Assembly: GCA_902779395.1 (NCBI GenBank)
Contig: CACZBK010000009.1
Span: 62,001 to 126,000 of the forward strand
Source: an uncultured Lachnospiraceae bacterium
GTDB lineage: Bacteria; Bacillota; Clostridia; Lachnospirales; Lachnospiraceae
Length of the DNA: 64,000 nucleotides
Reading direction: 5' to 3'
Shown here one piece after another: positions 8,926 through 16,463 of the stretch. How positions within the stretch are numbered: the stretch's first letter is position 1; each line of letters opens with the position of its first letter. The position numbers were made by a program, and so were the translations under genes. The notes below the pieces were generated by a model, which saw only the letters and a list, made by a program, of their open reading frames with translations, ran no database searches and had not been told where the DNA came from.

Positions 8926-8988
8926 TTGTTAACCACCTCCTTCCCGGAGCCGGGAAGATCCCGGCCCCTGAATGATGCCGCACGCGTA

Positions 8989-9219
8989 TCAGAAAAGATT
9001 TGCAAGCAGGGGAACAAGCACGGTACCGATGAGGGCCATTCCGCCTCCGGCCATTATCTGCTTCATTCCCTGGCTCTTAGCGCCGGGGTTATCATTGCCA
9101 TAACCTTCCATGAGGTTTACGGCTCCCCATATGCCAAGACCTGCACCAAGTGCGACTACAAGTGTCTGAAGTACCTCTACTGCGCTAAATCCATAATTGT
9201 TGAAACCAAAATCGCAGAT
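8989..9219 (-). CDS. Maff2-family membrane peptide with no ordinary start codon
   Basis: The open frame encodes a clear Maff2-type peptide: two hydrophobic segments around QTLVVALGAGLGIWG and GGMALIGTVLVPLLANLF, joined by LMEGYGNDNPGAKSQGMKQ. The family sits before virB6 in these ICEs and is thought to be a small channel component. After an in-frame TAA at 9220-9222 there is no ATG, GTG or TTG until the internal ATG of LMEG, which is inside the conserved core. The nearest Shine-Dalgarno (AAGGAGG, about 9308) lies beyond a 91-bp inverted-repeat segment (9211-9301). Without that segment the frame would join the short ORF at 9291-9374. The feature is given as the open frame; the true start is unresolved. 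Confidence 0.75.
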   Translation of the reverse strand: MCDFGFNNYGFSAVEVLQTLVVALGAGLGIWGAVNLMEGYGNDNPGAKSQGMKQIMAGGGMALIGTVLVPLLANLF

Positions 9220-9301
9220 TTATTGTTCGTAGTGTTTATACAAAACCCGGATATAAAAGAGCTTTGTTCTTTATGAAAACCTTAGCTCTTTTAACTGCGA
9301 T
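9211..9301. repeat. 91-bp segment bounded by inverted repeats, interrupting the Maff2 frame
   Basis: The ends are ATCGCAG (9211-9217) and CTGCGAT (9295-9301), a perfect 7-bp inverted repeat. Inside lies a perfect 10-bp hairpin, TAAAAGAGCT (9254-9263) and AGCTCTTTTA (9284-9293), with a 20-nt loop. On the minus strand a GAT codon lies at each edge (9300-9302 and 9211-9213), 89 bp apart, like a 3-bp target duplication or a pair of matched codons. It could be a tiny non-autonomous insertion, a terminator-like structure, or a skipped segment; the sequence alone does not decide. Confidence 0.5.
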
Positions 9302-9374
9302 CCTGGTTATCCTCCTTCTTAATGTTTAAGTCTCTATCCGGGTCTCGCAGCTTTATCAGAGTTACAAGTTTCAT
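9291..9374 (-). CDS. 27-residue leader ORF before the Maff2 frame
   Basis: A short ORF starting at an ATG and reading MKLVTLIKLRDPDRDLNIKK then EDNQDRS and a TAA. It stops 2 codons after the GAT at 9300-9302. If the 89 bp between this GAT and the GAT at 9211-9213 were absent or skipped, the frame would run straight into the Maff2 core (EDNQ-D-FGFNNYGFSAVEVLQ), giving one 98-residue protein. Its own Shine-Dalgarno is weak (GAAAG). It may be the real amino terminus of Maff2, cut off by an insertion, or an unrelated leader peptide. Confidence 0.4.
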   Translation of the reverse strand: MKLVTLIKLRDPDRDLNIKKEDNQDRS

Positions 9375-9383
9375 AATCTTTCA

Positions 9384-9523
9384 GCTCATGCTATAATCTG
9401 CATGAGCCTCAGGGCTTGCCTGCATCCGGTGCTCATAGTTTGCCGACCATCTGCACCGGGTGCTCTTTAGACATAAGCTCTTATGAATTCCATATGCGGT
9501 TTTTATATCCTGATATGATCAGG
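9384..9523 (-). other. Hairpin-rich region between virD4 and maff2 (candidate structured RNA)
   Basis: This 140-bp stretch has no gene but several perfect stems: CCTGA/TCAGG (9509-9523), CATAAG/CTTATG (9472-9485), CCGGTGC/GCACCGG (9426-9432 with 9453-9459), and GCTCATGC/GCATGAGC (9384-9391 with 9400-9407). Three copies of GGTGCTC occur at 9428, 9459 and 9522. Being inside the transfer operon it should be transcribed with virD4. It may be an RNA element controlling the membrane genes downstream, or hold the nicking region; no known riboswitch class is recognised. Confidence 0.45.
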
Positions 9524-9537
9524 TGCTCTTATCCTGT

Positions 9538-11307
9538 TCATGTTCCCTCCTTTCCCATCTCTATCACTTCATATTGATCATCCGGCTTAAGTTTAAGCTT
9601 ATGATCCAGGTACTTACCCACATCGAACCAGTTCCTCTTATCGGCATCTGCCGTAAGATGGTAATTCGGATGCTGCGTCAGATCATACTTATCTGATAAA
9701 AACGGCCTTACGCCGCGGACCTGCACTATGCACTTACCGCCATCCATGACGGCAAGTTCATCGATGCTCATAAGATCATGTCCCAGGCGCTGGTAGTTAA
9801 GATTATAGCTCTGGCTTGTCCCCCTGGTCTCTCCCGTATTGTACATATCTATCGTCTCTTTACCAAGAGTGGCGTTGAGATCCTTAAGGGTAGTCTGCTC
9901 AGAGCCGCCAAGAAATATCTGACTGTCACAGTTTCCTATGATCGTATCAGCGTTATCCTTGTACAGCGCCTTTAACTGTGACTTCGCCTGCAGTACAAGC
10001 GCTGCAGATATCTCACGGCTTCGTATCGTTGCCATCAGCTTTTCCAGGTTAGGTATCTGCCCGATATTTGCCGCCTCATCTATAAGACAGCGCACATGCA
10101 CCGGAAGTCTGCCACCATAAAAATCATCCGCTTTTTCACACAATAGGTTGAACAGCTGCGTATACACCATACTTATCAGGAAGTTAAAGGTTGCATCTGT
10201 ATCCGACATTATCAGGAACAATGCCGTTTTCTTATCGCCAAGTGTATCAAGCTCCAGCTCGTCGTATGCCGTGATCTCTCTGAGCTCTTTTATATCAAAC
10301 GGAGCCAGTCTTGCACCGCAGCTAACAAGTATGCTTTTACTGGTCTTGCCCGCCGCTAGCTTAAATTTGACATACTGGCGCACAGCGAAATGATCGGGAT
10401 CCTTTTCAGCCAGCTCATCAAACATAAGATCAACGGCATTTTTGAACTCCTCGTCATCTTCCCTCACTTCCATCGCATTGATCATCTCAAGCAATGTAGA
10501 AAAGTTCTGCTCTTCCACCGGTGCTTCATAATGGATATATCCGATCAGGGCAGAATACAGCAGCCTCTCTGCTTTCTCCCAGAACTCGTCCCCGCTCTTT
10601 CCATCACCTTTCGTATTTGCAATCAGTGTGGTGACAAGTTTCAGGATATCCTTTTCATCATGTACATATGCGAACGGGTTGTAGTGCATGCTCTTCTTAA
10701 AATTGATCGTATTAAAGATCTTCAGTCTGTAATCATTCTTTAAAAGTGCTGCCGCAGTCTCATTCACAAGTGTACCTTTCGGATCAGTAACAACGATGCT
10801 GGTCGCCATCTGCAGGATGTTCGGTTTTATAAAAAAACGCGTCTTACCTGATCCGCTTCCTCCGACTACCAGCACGTTCTTGTTCCTGGCATACTTAGGA
10901 TTGTCCGGCCTGCTGTTCATCGTGATACGTTCTGTCTGTGACAATATCACATTATTCTTAAAGACAGGATCGATGAACGGTTCTATATCAGCATGCGTTC
11001 CCCATCTTGCTGATCCGTACTCCATGTTATGGCGGAACTTCTTTGCGTTCTTGCTCTTGATATATACCGCAAGCCTCAATACAGCTCCTATCAGGCCCCC
11101 TATAAAAAGATCCGCAGGATGAAAGCTGGGCAGGGGATCCGCAAACGCCGCGCCAAAACATCCGTCCAGGATAACATGCTGCACCTTTTCAGAAACGTTG
11201 CTGCCTGCAGCTATACGGAATGCCTCCCCGATATTGGTTGCTACAAGTCCCACGATAACATAAGGGATGTTAAGTATAAGGAGCTTCTTAAGTTTCTTCC
11301 TTTTCAT
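9538..11307 (-). CDS. virD4: VirD4/TraG-type conjugative coupling protein
   Basis: 589 residues. The coupling ATPase that links the relaxase-DNA complex to the channel. Two N-terminal membrane segments (LLILNIPYVIVGLVATNIG and LFIGGLIGAVLRLAVYI) precede the motor domain with Walker A (VLVVGGSGSGKTRFFIKPN, about residues 146-164) and Walker B-like CLIDEAANIGQIPNLEKL. TIRSREISAALVLQAKSQLK is the usual motif after it. It overlaps the pcfB stop by 4 bp. It ends at 9538, followed by the hairpin-rich region before maff2. Family assignment is secure. Confidence 0.95.
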   Translation of the reverse strand: MKRKKLKKLLILNIPYVIVGLVATNIGEAFRIAAGSNVSEKVQHVILDGCFGAAFADPLPSFHPADLFIGGLIGAVLRLAVYIKSKNAKKFRHNMEYGSARWGTHADIEPFIDPVFKNNVILSQTERITMNSRPDNPKYARNKNVLVVGGSGSGKTRFFIKPNILQMATSIVVTDPKGTLVNETAAALLKNDYRLKIFNTINFKKSMHYNPFAYVHDEKDILKLVTTLIANTKGDGKSGDEFWEKAERLLYSALIGYIHYEAPVEEQNFSTLLEMINAMEVREDDEEFKNAVDLMFDELAEKDPDHFAVRQYVKFKLAAGKTSKSILVSCGARLAPFDIKELREITAYDELELDTLGDKKTALFLIMSDTDATFNFLISMVYTQLFNLLCEKADDFYGGRLPVHVRCLIDEAANIGQIPNLEKLMATIRSREISAALVLQAKSQLKALYKDNADTIIGNCDSQIFLGGSEQTTLKDLNATLGKETIDMYNTGETRGTSQSYNLNYQRLGHDLMSIDELAVMDGGKCIVQVRGVRPFLSDKYDLTQHPNYHLTADADKRNWFDVGKYLDHKLKLKPDDQYEVIEMGKEGT

Positions 11308-11801
11308 CTCTCACGCTCCTTTTTCTTCTCCTTATCCCTGTGGATAAAGGATGCAGCTTTGATCTTGAACTCCTTAAGCTTCATAAGAACGCTGGGCTTC
11401 TCCATTGAGTTTTCGTTTTTCTTCAGTTTAGCCGCTTTTTCTTTCATGACCATGCTTATCGCATCCGCATCCTTTGCCTTAAAGAAAACAACGTACTTAG
11501 GCGGATCTTCCGACTTATCCTTTACTATGGCATAATCCACTCCATACTTCTTCGCAGCCTGGTTGAACTCACGTATACCTTCATCACCGATATCCATCTT
11601 TGATACGCCTTCGCCTTTTCCTATAAGCTGCTTGACCGTCTGCATTCCTTTTACGGTCTTTTCACCGGAGAGTTCTTTTATGCTGAGCTTTCTTTTGATA
11701 TGATCCTCGTAAGCCTTAAGCGCCCGCCATAATACTTTTGCAGTAACTACCGTGGTCTTTACAGCGAAATGCACTGTCTTATTTTCAACCTCTTCCTGCA
11801 T
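11304..11801 (-). CDS. pcfB: PcfB-family protein (DUF3801)
   Basis: 165 residues, starting MQEEVENKTVHFAVKTTVVTA, followed by an amphipathic helix LWRALKAYEDHIKRK and a basic C-terminal tail (HRDKEKKKERER). PcfB proteins accompany VirD4-type coupling proteins in Gram-positive conjugative plasmids and ICEs and are required for transfer in pCF10. The stop overlaps the virD4 start (ATGA type), and AAGGAGATGATCGC precedes its ATG. Assignment rests on the N-terminal motif, the size and the position. Confidence 0.85.
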   Translation of the reverse strand: MQEEVENKTVHFAVKTTVVTAKVLWRALKAYEDHIKRKLSIKELSGEKTVKGMQTVKQLIGKGEGVSKMDIGDEGIREFNQAAKKYGVDYAIVKDKSEDPPKYVVFFKAKDADAISMVMKEKAAKLKKNENSMEKPSVLMKLKEFKIKAASFIHRDKEKKKERER

Positions 11802-11831
11802 GCGATCATCTCCTTTCCCTGTCTATCTACA

Positions 11832-12167
11832 CTACTCACCGCATTCCAGTACTCCCTCCAGTGTCGTGGGGATCACCTTTGAATGCTTTGCCAGTGAGAT
11901 ATCCGCCTTTACGTCATCGTTGATCTTCTTACCGCATACTACGAGGAACCTGGCACGTCTTAAAAGATCTTCTGACATCTCCCGGCGTTTCTTCTCAGCA
12001 TCCGGATCGTCATCTGCTATGACTCCGCTGAATGCCAGTACAGGGCACAGCGGCAGATAACCGGCTTTTACCAGCTCACAGCAGTACTTCCTTGCCTGGT
12101 CCTCCGCATCTACTCTGTTCTTACTCCATGCTGCTGTTACATATGCTCTGGGTATAGTTCTGCTCAT
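11832..12167 (-). CDS. Small DUF4406/deoxyribosyltransferase-like ICE protein
   Basis: 111 residues. The sequence AYVTAAWSKNRVDAEDQARKYCCELVKAGYLPLCPVLAF has the shape of nucleoside 2-deoxyribosyltransferase-like folds (DUF4406/DUF7768 group), with RRARFLVVCGKKINDDVKADI as the second conserved part. Catalytic residues of true transferases are not clearly present, so an enzymatic role is doubtful. It lies between the 134-residue gene and pcfB, with GGAAAAATAG before the ATG. Such small proteins are common in Clostridia ICEs, with unknown roles. Confidence 0.65.
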   Translation of the reverse strand: MSRTIPRAYVTAAWSKNRVDAEDQARKYCCELVKAGYLPLCPVLAFSGVIADDDPDAEKKRREMSEDLLRRARFLVVCGKKINDDVKADISLAKHSKVIPTTLEGVLECGE

Positions 12168-12185
12168 CTATTTTTCCTCCTCAAC

Positions 12186-12590
12186 TTATAATTCATAGGC
12201 AGAGAATGCCTGCCCGTCACACATAACTGTTACAAGCCTGCTTTCAAATTCCTTCGCAGCCTTACTAAATTCATAAGAAGAGAGTGGTTTAAGCATTTTG
12301 TCTTCATCTCTTTTCACTATAAGCACTGTTCCTATAAAGAAATCACCATCTTCGGAATCTATGACTTTATCTACGTTATACAGCATAACAAACGGTGTGT
12401 TTCCAATCCTTTCGATCCCTGCTACATCAACCATATTTCCCATTAACTCCAACATATCAGTACCTACAACGCTCCTGCAACCGCCTGTAGTAGATATGAT
12501 AAGTCCGCCACGTCCCTTTCTTATGAAACTTTTTTCACTGACCACTGCTCCGTCATTTACCGGATCCAGCTTAATATCCAATTTCATCAT
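12186..12590 (-). CDS. Hypothetical ICE protein, 134 residues
   Basis: Starts MMKLDIKLDPVNDGAVV after GGAGGAAAATAAAG. No membrane segment or known motif is visible. The content is mixed, with a beta-rich look (GRGGLIISTTGGCRSVVGTD, FVMLYNVDKVIDSEDGDFFIGTVLIVKRDE) and a helical end (EFSKAAKEFESRLVTVMCDG). It lies between the repA-like gene and the small DUF4406-like gene in one transcription unit. I do not recognise the family. Confidence 0.65.
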   Translation of the reverse strand: MMKLDIKLDPVNDGAVVSEKSFIRKGRGGLIISTTGGCRSVVGTDMLELMGNMVDVAGIERIGNTPFVMLYNVDKVIDSEDGDFFIGTVLIVKRDEDKMLKPLSSYEFSKAAKEFESRLVTVMCDGQAFSAYEL

Positions 12591-12604
12591 CTTTATTTTC
12601 CTCC

Positions 12605-13501
12605 TTAAAATTTTCCATTTGCTGTGTCAAAATTTACTTTTGACTGATAGAAGCTGTGCATTGTAAGCGGTGCATTATATATGGCTGCCAGCAGATACTG
12701 CTTGATGTTACGAACCTTAGCATTATCATTCTTCATGCAGTCCAATACATATGCTATGTGCATATACTCCAGCTTCAAAAATTTTGATTTTACTACTTCA
12801 ACCGGTTTATCATCACCGGCAATACGGATGGTCTTTCTCTTTGAACACACCACATCCAGGATCAGCTCCATAATCTCATCCAGTATCTCCCTGTCATAAG
12901 GAAACTCATCATAAAGAATATCCATGCGCAGCTGTTCATAAAGGAAATCACTGTATGCAGCTCTTTCATCCGCATCCTTATCCGATCCGTTTTTTAAGTT
13001 ATCCACAATCTCTCCTGATAGGATAGGATAAGTCTTACTATCCTCAGTATTTATATACTCATTATTATTAGTTCCCTGTTTGGGGGACTCCTGAGTCACC
13101 TTTTCAGGGAGTCCGGTATCCCCATTTGGGTTACTCCGGAGTCCCTCTTTTGGGGAATGCGAACATTTCTTCAAGAAGATCTGCGCCGGCTTACATAAGC
13201 CCTGTTTCCTGCGTTCGATAAGCCCAAAATCCTCCAGTTCACGGAGAAGCCTGCATGCTTTGTTCTTCCCTCTCCGCAGCGCTTTCATGATGCTCTCCAT
13301 AGAATAATAAACATATACATGTCCTTCTTCATCGACCCAGCCATGCTCTCGGGATAATCCTATCCGATCAAGCAGCAGGCCATACAGCACCTTTGCATCC
13401 GTAGAAAGAGTCTCAAACCTTTCATCAGTGATCAGGCTCTTGGGGATGCGATAAAATATATAGCTCTCCGATTCTTCCACATAATAGTAGTCAAATCCCA
13501 T
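12605..13501 (-). CDS. RepA-type replication initiator with DUF6017-like C-terminus
   Basis: 298 residues. The N-terminal about 110 residues match the RepA_N winged-helix initiator domain (YYYVEESESYIFYRIPKSLI, then LSTDAKVLYGLLLDRIGLS and KACRLLRELEDFGLIERRKQG). A variable linker rich in Pro/Asn/Ser follows, then a C-terminal domain (YDEFPYDREILDEIMELILD ... AYVLDCMKNDNAKVRNIKQYL) of the DUF6017 type. In Tn916/Tn1549-like ICEs this protein may allow plasmid-like replication after excision. The iteron-like repeats at 15116-15156 are a possible binding site. The next gene upstream ends 5 bp before its ATG. Confidence 0.85.
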   Translation of the reverse strand: MGFDYYYVEESESYIFYRIPKSLITDERFETLSTDAKVLYGLLLDRIGLSREHGWVDEEGHVYVYYSMESIMKALRRGKNKACRLLRELEDFGLIERRKQGLCKPAQIFLKKCSHSPKEGLRSNPNGDTGLPEKVTQESPKQGTNNNEYINTEDSKTYPILSGEIVDNLKNGSDKDADERAAYSDFLYEQLRMDILYDEFPYDREILDEIMELILDVVCSKRKTIRIAGDDKPVEVVKSKFLKLEYMHIAYVLDCMKNDNAKVRNIKQYLLAAIYNAPLTMHSFYQSKVNFDTANGKF

Positions 13502-13506
13502 ATATC

Positions 13507-13716
13507 CTATCCTTCCGCAGCCATCTGGGCTTTCGCCGCCCTGCGTTCTTCCATGATCTTCTTGTAACAGGGAAAACAGTAACTCCGGTTATGACCGTAG
13601 GGACATTCATCCCTGCAGTTCTTCGGATGAGCAGCCGGAGGCTTCCTCCCGATCATCGAATCCTTTATCTTACCGACAACACCTATTGAATCTACTACGT
13701 TATATTTTTTGTTCAT
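13507..13716 (-). CDS. Small Cys-rich ICE protein
   Basis: 69 residues beginning MNKKYNVVDSIGVVGKIKDS. The second half carries CRDECPYGHNRSYCFPCYKK, a CxxxC...CxxC pattern that could bind zinc, followed by a basic helix. The ATG at 13716 has GGAAAGGAAAAG before it; the longer frame (to 13767) starts inside the terminator hairpin and is unlikely. It ends 5 bp before the repA-like gene. Because a hairpin terminator lies just upstream, its expression probably depends on readthrough or on a promoter I cannot place. Confidence 0.65.
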   Translation of the reverse strand: MNKKYNVVDSIGVVGKIKDSMIGRKPPAAHPKNCRDECPYGHNRSYCFPCYKKIMEERRAAKAQMAAEG

Positions 13717-13737
13717 CTCTTTTCCTTTCCCGGCATC

Positions 13738-13778
13738 AAAAAAGCGCCCGATGAGGTTTCCCCTCAAACGGACGCTTT
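13738..13778 (-). terminator. Rho-independent terminator or attenuator
   Basis: On the minus strand a stem formed by AAGCGTCCG and CGGGCGCTT, with an inner TTTGAGG/CCTCA pairing, is followed by six T (13743 to 13738). It follows the DUF5688 remnant and precedes the Cys-rich gene. Confidence 0.7.
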
Positions 13779-13807
13779 CAGCCGCTTAACTATTATTATT
13801 TTATTTA

Positions 13808-14104
13808 TCAGATTTCTTCGCCGCCCTTGGTCTTTACACCCTTATCTGGCTTTTCTTTTCTGGGAGTCTTTGCTGCTTCTTCTTTCTTAGTATTCAGGTC
13901 TCCGATAACGGAGGCTTTATCATCCTTCTCTTCAGAATGTTCAGCTTCCCTCTCAGCCATACGTGCAGCGAACTTCTCACCAAGCTCAAAGATCTTTTCT
14001 TTTGAATCATAGTGATATACGCTGTCGGTAAGCTTATCGGAAGGTGCCACCTCATTGGCATTTACTTCCTTTACCATCGATTCCAGGTCCTTAAGCTTGA
14101 CCAC
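13808..14104 (-). pseudogene. 3' fragment of a frameshifted DUF5688 gene
   Basis: 98 codons read from a GTG, with content VVKLKDLESMVKEVNANEVAP then DSVYHYDSKEKIFELGEKF and a Lys/Glu-rich tail. This is the C-terminal part normally found on DUF5688 proteins. Reading the same frame a little upstream gives VLIVPDDGVVKL, the family's usual bridge, immediately after the point where the upstream frame ends (YILPSYS then stop). The two parts therefore belong to one gene split by a small deletion or sequencing error around 14117-14128. No Shine-Dalgarno suits an independent start. Confidence 0.7.
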
Positions 14105-14118
14105 TCCGTCATCAGGGA

Positions 14119-14877
14119 CTATGAGTACGAAGGCAGGATATAGAAATCACCGCCGGCTCTCTCTGCTGCTTTCTCCATGAAGTCCTGATAAGCAAGTACT
14201 CCGGCACCGTGTACCTTATCCGGTACTGTCGCCACATACATCTGCTCATCTTCAGGAGCTACAGGAAAGATCCCCATCATCTCTGCCCTTTCGAAGCCCA
14301 TCATCTCCGCCATCACTTCACTCATGCCTTTGATCTGGAGCGGCTTTATCTGAGGCGCATTCTCCATCGCATCAGCATGGAGCTGTTCAGGAGTGACACC
14401 CATGGTCTCAAGTATCTGGTTGGTCACCAGGATGGATGCATGCGAATCATCCTCAGGGTCAAGTATAAAACGGTAAACAACCGCCATATCCTCGATGTTC
14501 TGATGAGGAACGTTATCAAGCACTTCCTTATTTGCTTCCGCAGAAACGACCTCCATAGCAAGCTTTTCCTTCATCTGATTGTAATCAGTGATCGATGCCA
14601 CATCAAATTCAGGACTTTTCTCGATGCCGTTCTTTGCTACATCTACAGCCTTATCAACAACCGCATCATAAGCTGCGCCATCTTCAACCGCCTGGAAGAA
14701 CTTATCAACCGGAAGGTTCACTCCGATGTTTGCTCCCTCAGGGGTTATCGTCACCGCATCATAACTGTCGTTGACCTTTTTGATCTCATGCATTGAAACG
14801 TTTACATCCAGGCCTTTATCCGAAAGCCTGTCTTTCACATCCTGCATAAACTGCTCTTTGAAATTTTCATAATCCAT
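14119..14877 (-). pseudogene. 5' part of a frameshifted DUF5688 gene
   Basis: 252 residues from the ATG at 14877 (MDYENFKEQFMQDVKDRLSD), including NVSMHEIKKVNDSYDAVTI, then VYRFILDPEDDSHASILVTN and GGDFYILPS. These are the conserved features of DUF5688 proteins, frequent in Lachnospiraceae ICEs and of unknown function. The frame stops at 14119 just where the family continues into an S-x-HEV-IVPDDG segment, which here lies in another frame (see the 13808-14104 fragment). The protein may still be made as a truncated form. The terminator at 14943-14989 lies upstream. Confidence 0.75.
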
Positions 14878-14942
14878 TTGTAATTTTTCCTTTCTTTTGT
14901 TTATCTCACGGATCGTCATCCGGTTTTACGGTTACCGGGCAA

Positions 14943-14989
14943 AAGAAAAGCGCCTGACTGATGACTTATCACTGTCACCAGCTGGCGCT
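14943..14989 (-). terminator. Hairpin terminator or attenuator
   Basis: On the minus strand AGCGCC and GGCGCT form the base of a hairpin with a TGAC/GTCA inner pairing, followed by TTTTCTTTTG. It stands between the repeat region and the DUF5688 gene, so it may act as an attenuator for that gene. Confidence 0.55.
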
Positions 14990-15115
14990 ACATCTTACCC
15001 TGTATTCTTTTGCAAAAGAAAAATGGACTTAAGTTTCAGGTAAGCGTTTTGCTTTTCCGTTCGCTTTGTCCATTGTAATAATAACACAGCTAAAAAGGCC
15101 TTTCAAGAGACAAAA

Positions 15116-15156
15116 GGTGGACAAAAAGGGGACAATTGGTGGACAAAAAGGGGACA
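15116..15156. repeat. Two perfect 19-bp direct repeats at 22-bp period (iteron-like)
   Basis: GGTGGACAAAAAGGGGACA occurs at 15116-15134 and again at 15138-15156; a weaker copy (GAGACAAAAGG) lies just upstream at about 15107. The 22-bp spacing is two helical turns, as in plasmid iterons. The region has no gene and sits between parB and the repA-like gene, so a replication origin or partition site is plausible but unproven. Confidence 0.6.
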
Positions 15157-15193
15157 GTGCCACAGTCTGTATAACAGATTTTAGGCCATATAC

Positions 15194-15239
15194 AAAAAAA
15201 GAGCCAGACATAGCATATGCTATTATCCGGCTCTTTTTC
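15194..15239. terminator. Bidirectional hairpin terminator
   Basis: AAAAAAAGAGCC pairs with GGCTCTTTTT, and an inner AGCATATGCT palindrome extends the stem. A- and T-runs on both sides suit termination in both directions. It ends the parB/membrane-protein transcription unit before the repeat region. Confidence 0.8.
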
Positions 15240-15278
15240 GTAAACTGATCATCTTATAACTGTATCACCCTGAAATCT

Positions 15279-15554
15279 CTATATCCTTCTTAAACCATCA
15301 CGTAGATCCTCTATCAAACCTGATAAAATTACTTCCACAAACATAAAGGCTACTATGCATAGAAACAGCATCGCTAATATGACTAACTGCCTCCATAATC
15401 CGTTTGCTATAACATGAACAGCACATAAGATCAGAAACCAAACCGCTATCCCTATGACAACGCTCTCCAATTTCATAACAGTTTTAAGGAGCAGATCCGC
15501 AATACAGAGCATCACCCTTACCGGGAACACTGCTATTCTGAGTATTATCTTCAT
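15279..15554 (-). CDS. Small two-helix membrane protein next to parB
   Basis: 91 residues with at least two hydrophobic segments (VVIGIAVWFLILCAVHVIA and LVILAMLFLCIVAFMFVEVIL) after an amphipathic start (MKIILRIAVFPVRVMLCIAD). It begins 3 bp after the parB stop, so it is co-transcribed with parB. The bidirectional terminator at 15194-15239 follows. No family is recognised. Similar short membrane proteins often accompany parB in ICEs, which suggests an accessory role only. Confidence 0.7.
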   Translation of the reverse strand: MKIILRIAVFPVRVMLCIADLLLKTVMKLESVVIGIAVWFLILCAVHVIANGLWRQLVILAMLFLCIVAFMFVEVILSGLIEDLRDGLRRI

Positions 15555-15557
15555 CCT

Positions 15558-16463
15558 TTATTCCTCCACGATAACGCTTTCCTGACAGTTTTCTTCTTTC
15601 CATTTTTTAAGAAGCTCTATTATTATCCGTTCCCTTTTTGCTGCCGAATACTCTTCCGGAAAAATACTGTTCAATTTTCTACCTGTAAGATCCAGCTTCT
15701 TTGAAACCGGTTTATTAACTGCTGCCTGCTTCATTATTGTCATAGCAGTATACGGTGTCAGATTCTCAGGATTCGATAACTTCTTAAGTGCATCTATCTG
15801 TGTTGGTTCAATTCTTCCGTTTTTCTTTATATACTCCAAAAGGTATTCCTGTACCTCTTTTGCAAAACGTGATATCTCAACCCCGTTCACAAGCGACAGT
15901 TCTTTTCTGTCCACCATATCCAGAAGCTCTGGAACCAAAGCAGTAAGACATATATATCTGTGAACACTCCTGGCTGCAAGACCGCTCTCTTTTCCCACTA
16001 TGGCAGCTGACTTTTTGTCTGCCCTGGATAAGTTGTCGCCATTATGGCGACATACACCCTGATGCCTTAATGCGTCCATCTTCATCTTAAGCGAAAAAGC
16101 TCTTTCGCTCGGAAGAATCTCTTCCCTGTGTAGATTAGAATCAACCATGATTATAGTTGCTTCATCATCAGTAAGATCAGAAATAACTATCCCCGGAATA
16201 GTCTTTAAACCAATCTTTTCTGCCGCATGAAGACGCCGGTGTCCAGAGATCATTTCAAACGTTCCATTTACAGCCTGGCGTACCAGTACCGGTGATAATA
16301 TTCCCTGCTTTGAGATACTCTCGATAAGTTCCTTCATACTGTCATCATCAAGTACTTTGAAAGGATGCTTTTTAAAAGGATGAATCCTTTCTATATCAAT
16401 CTCAACCGGAGTGCTGCACACAAACTTTTCTCTTAAGTCTTCTACATTCACGACTTCCCACAT
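15558..16463 (-). CDS. parB: ParB/Spo0J-family partition protein of the ICE
   Basis: 301 residues. The ParB nuclease-like domain is clear: IERIHPFKKHPFKV, ESISKQGILSPVLVR, EMISGHRRLHAAEKIGL, and the ENxxR-like helix region with NLHREEILPSERAFSLKMKM. A helix-turn-helix follows (SGLAARSVHRYICLTAL). The motif GHRR is the CTP-binding box of this family. No parA is visible in the window, so this may be a solo ParB acting as a regulator or stabiliser of the excised element. The ATG has AGGAGG 6 bp upstream and overlaps the preceding gene by 16 bp. Confidence 0.9.
   Translation of the reverse strand: MWEVVNVEDLREKFVCSTPVEIDIERIHPFKKHPFKVLDDDSMKELIESISKQGILSPVLVRQAVNGTFEMISGHRRLHAAEKIGLKTIPGIVISDLTDDEATIIMVDSNLHREEILPSERAFSLKMKMDALRHQGVCRHNGDNLSRADKKSAAIVGKESGLAARSVHRYICLTALVPELLDMVDRKELSLVNGVEISRFAKEVQEYLLEYIKKNGRIEPTQIDALKKLSNPENLTPYTAMTIMKQAAVNKPVSKKLDLTGRKLNSIFPEEYSAAKRERIIIELLKKWKEENCQESVIVEE

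Noticed and set aside
8926-9276. 116-residue plus-strand ORF opposite maff2
   Set aside because: It mirrors the Maff2 gene and its hairpins, has no ribosome binding site, and all neighbours are on the minus strand.
9200-9540. Group II intron between virD4 and maff2
   Set aside because: No reverse transcriptase, no domain V-like hairpin and no GUGYG-type 5' end were found; the stretch is far too short.
12605-13501. DnaD/primosomal host protein
   Set aside because: The RepA_N winged-helix motif and the ICE context fit an element initiator better.
15029-15248. Short ORFs on both strands (about 60 residues each) in the repeat region
   Set aside because: They run through the direct repeats and terminator hairpins, lack convincing ribosome binding sites and have no plausible protein composition.
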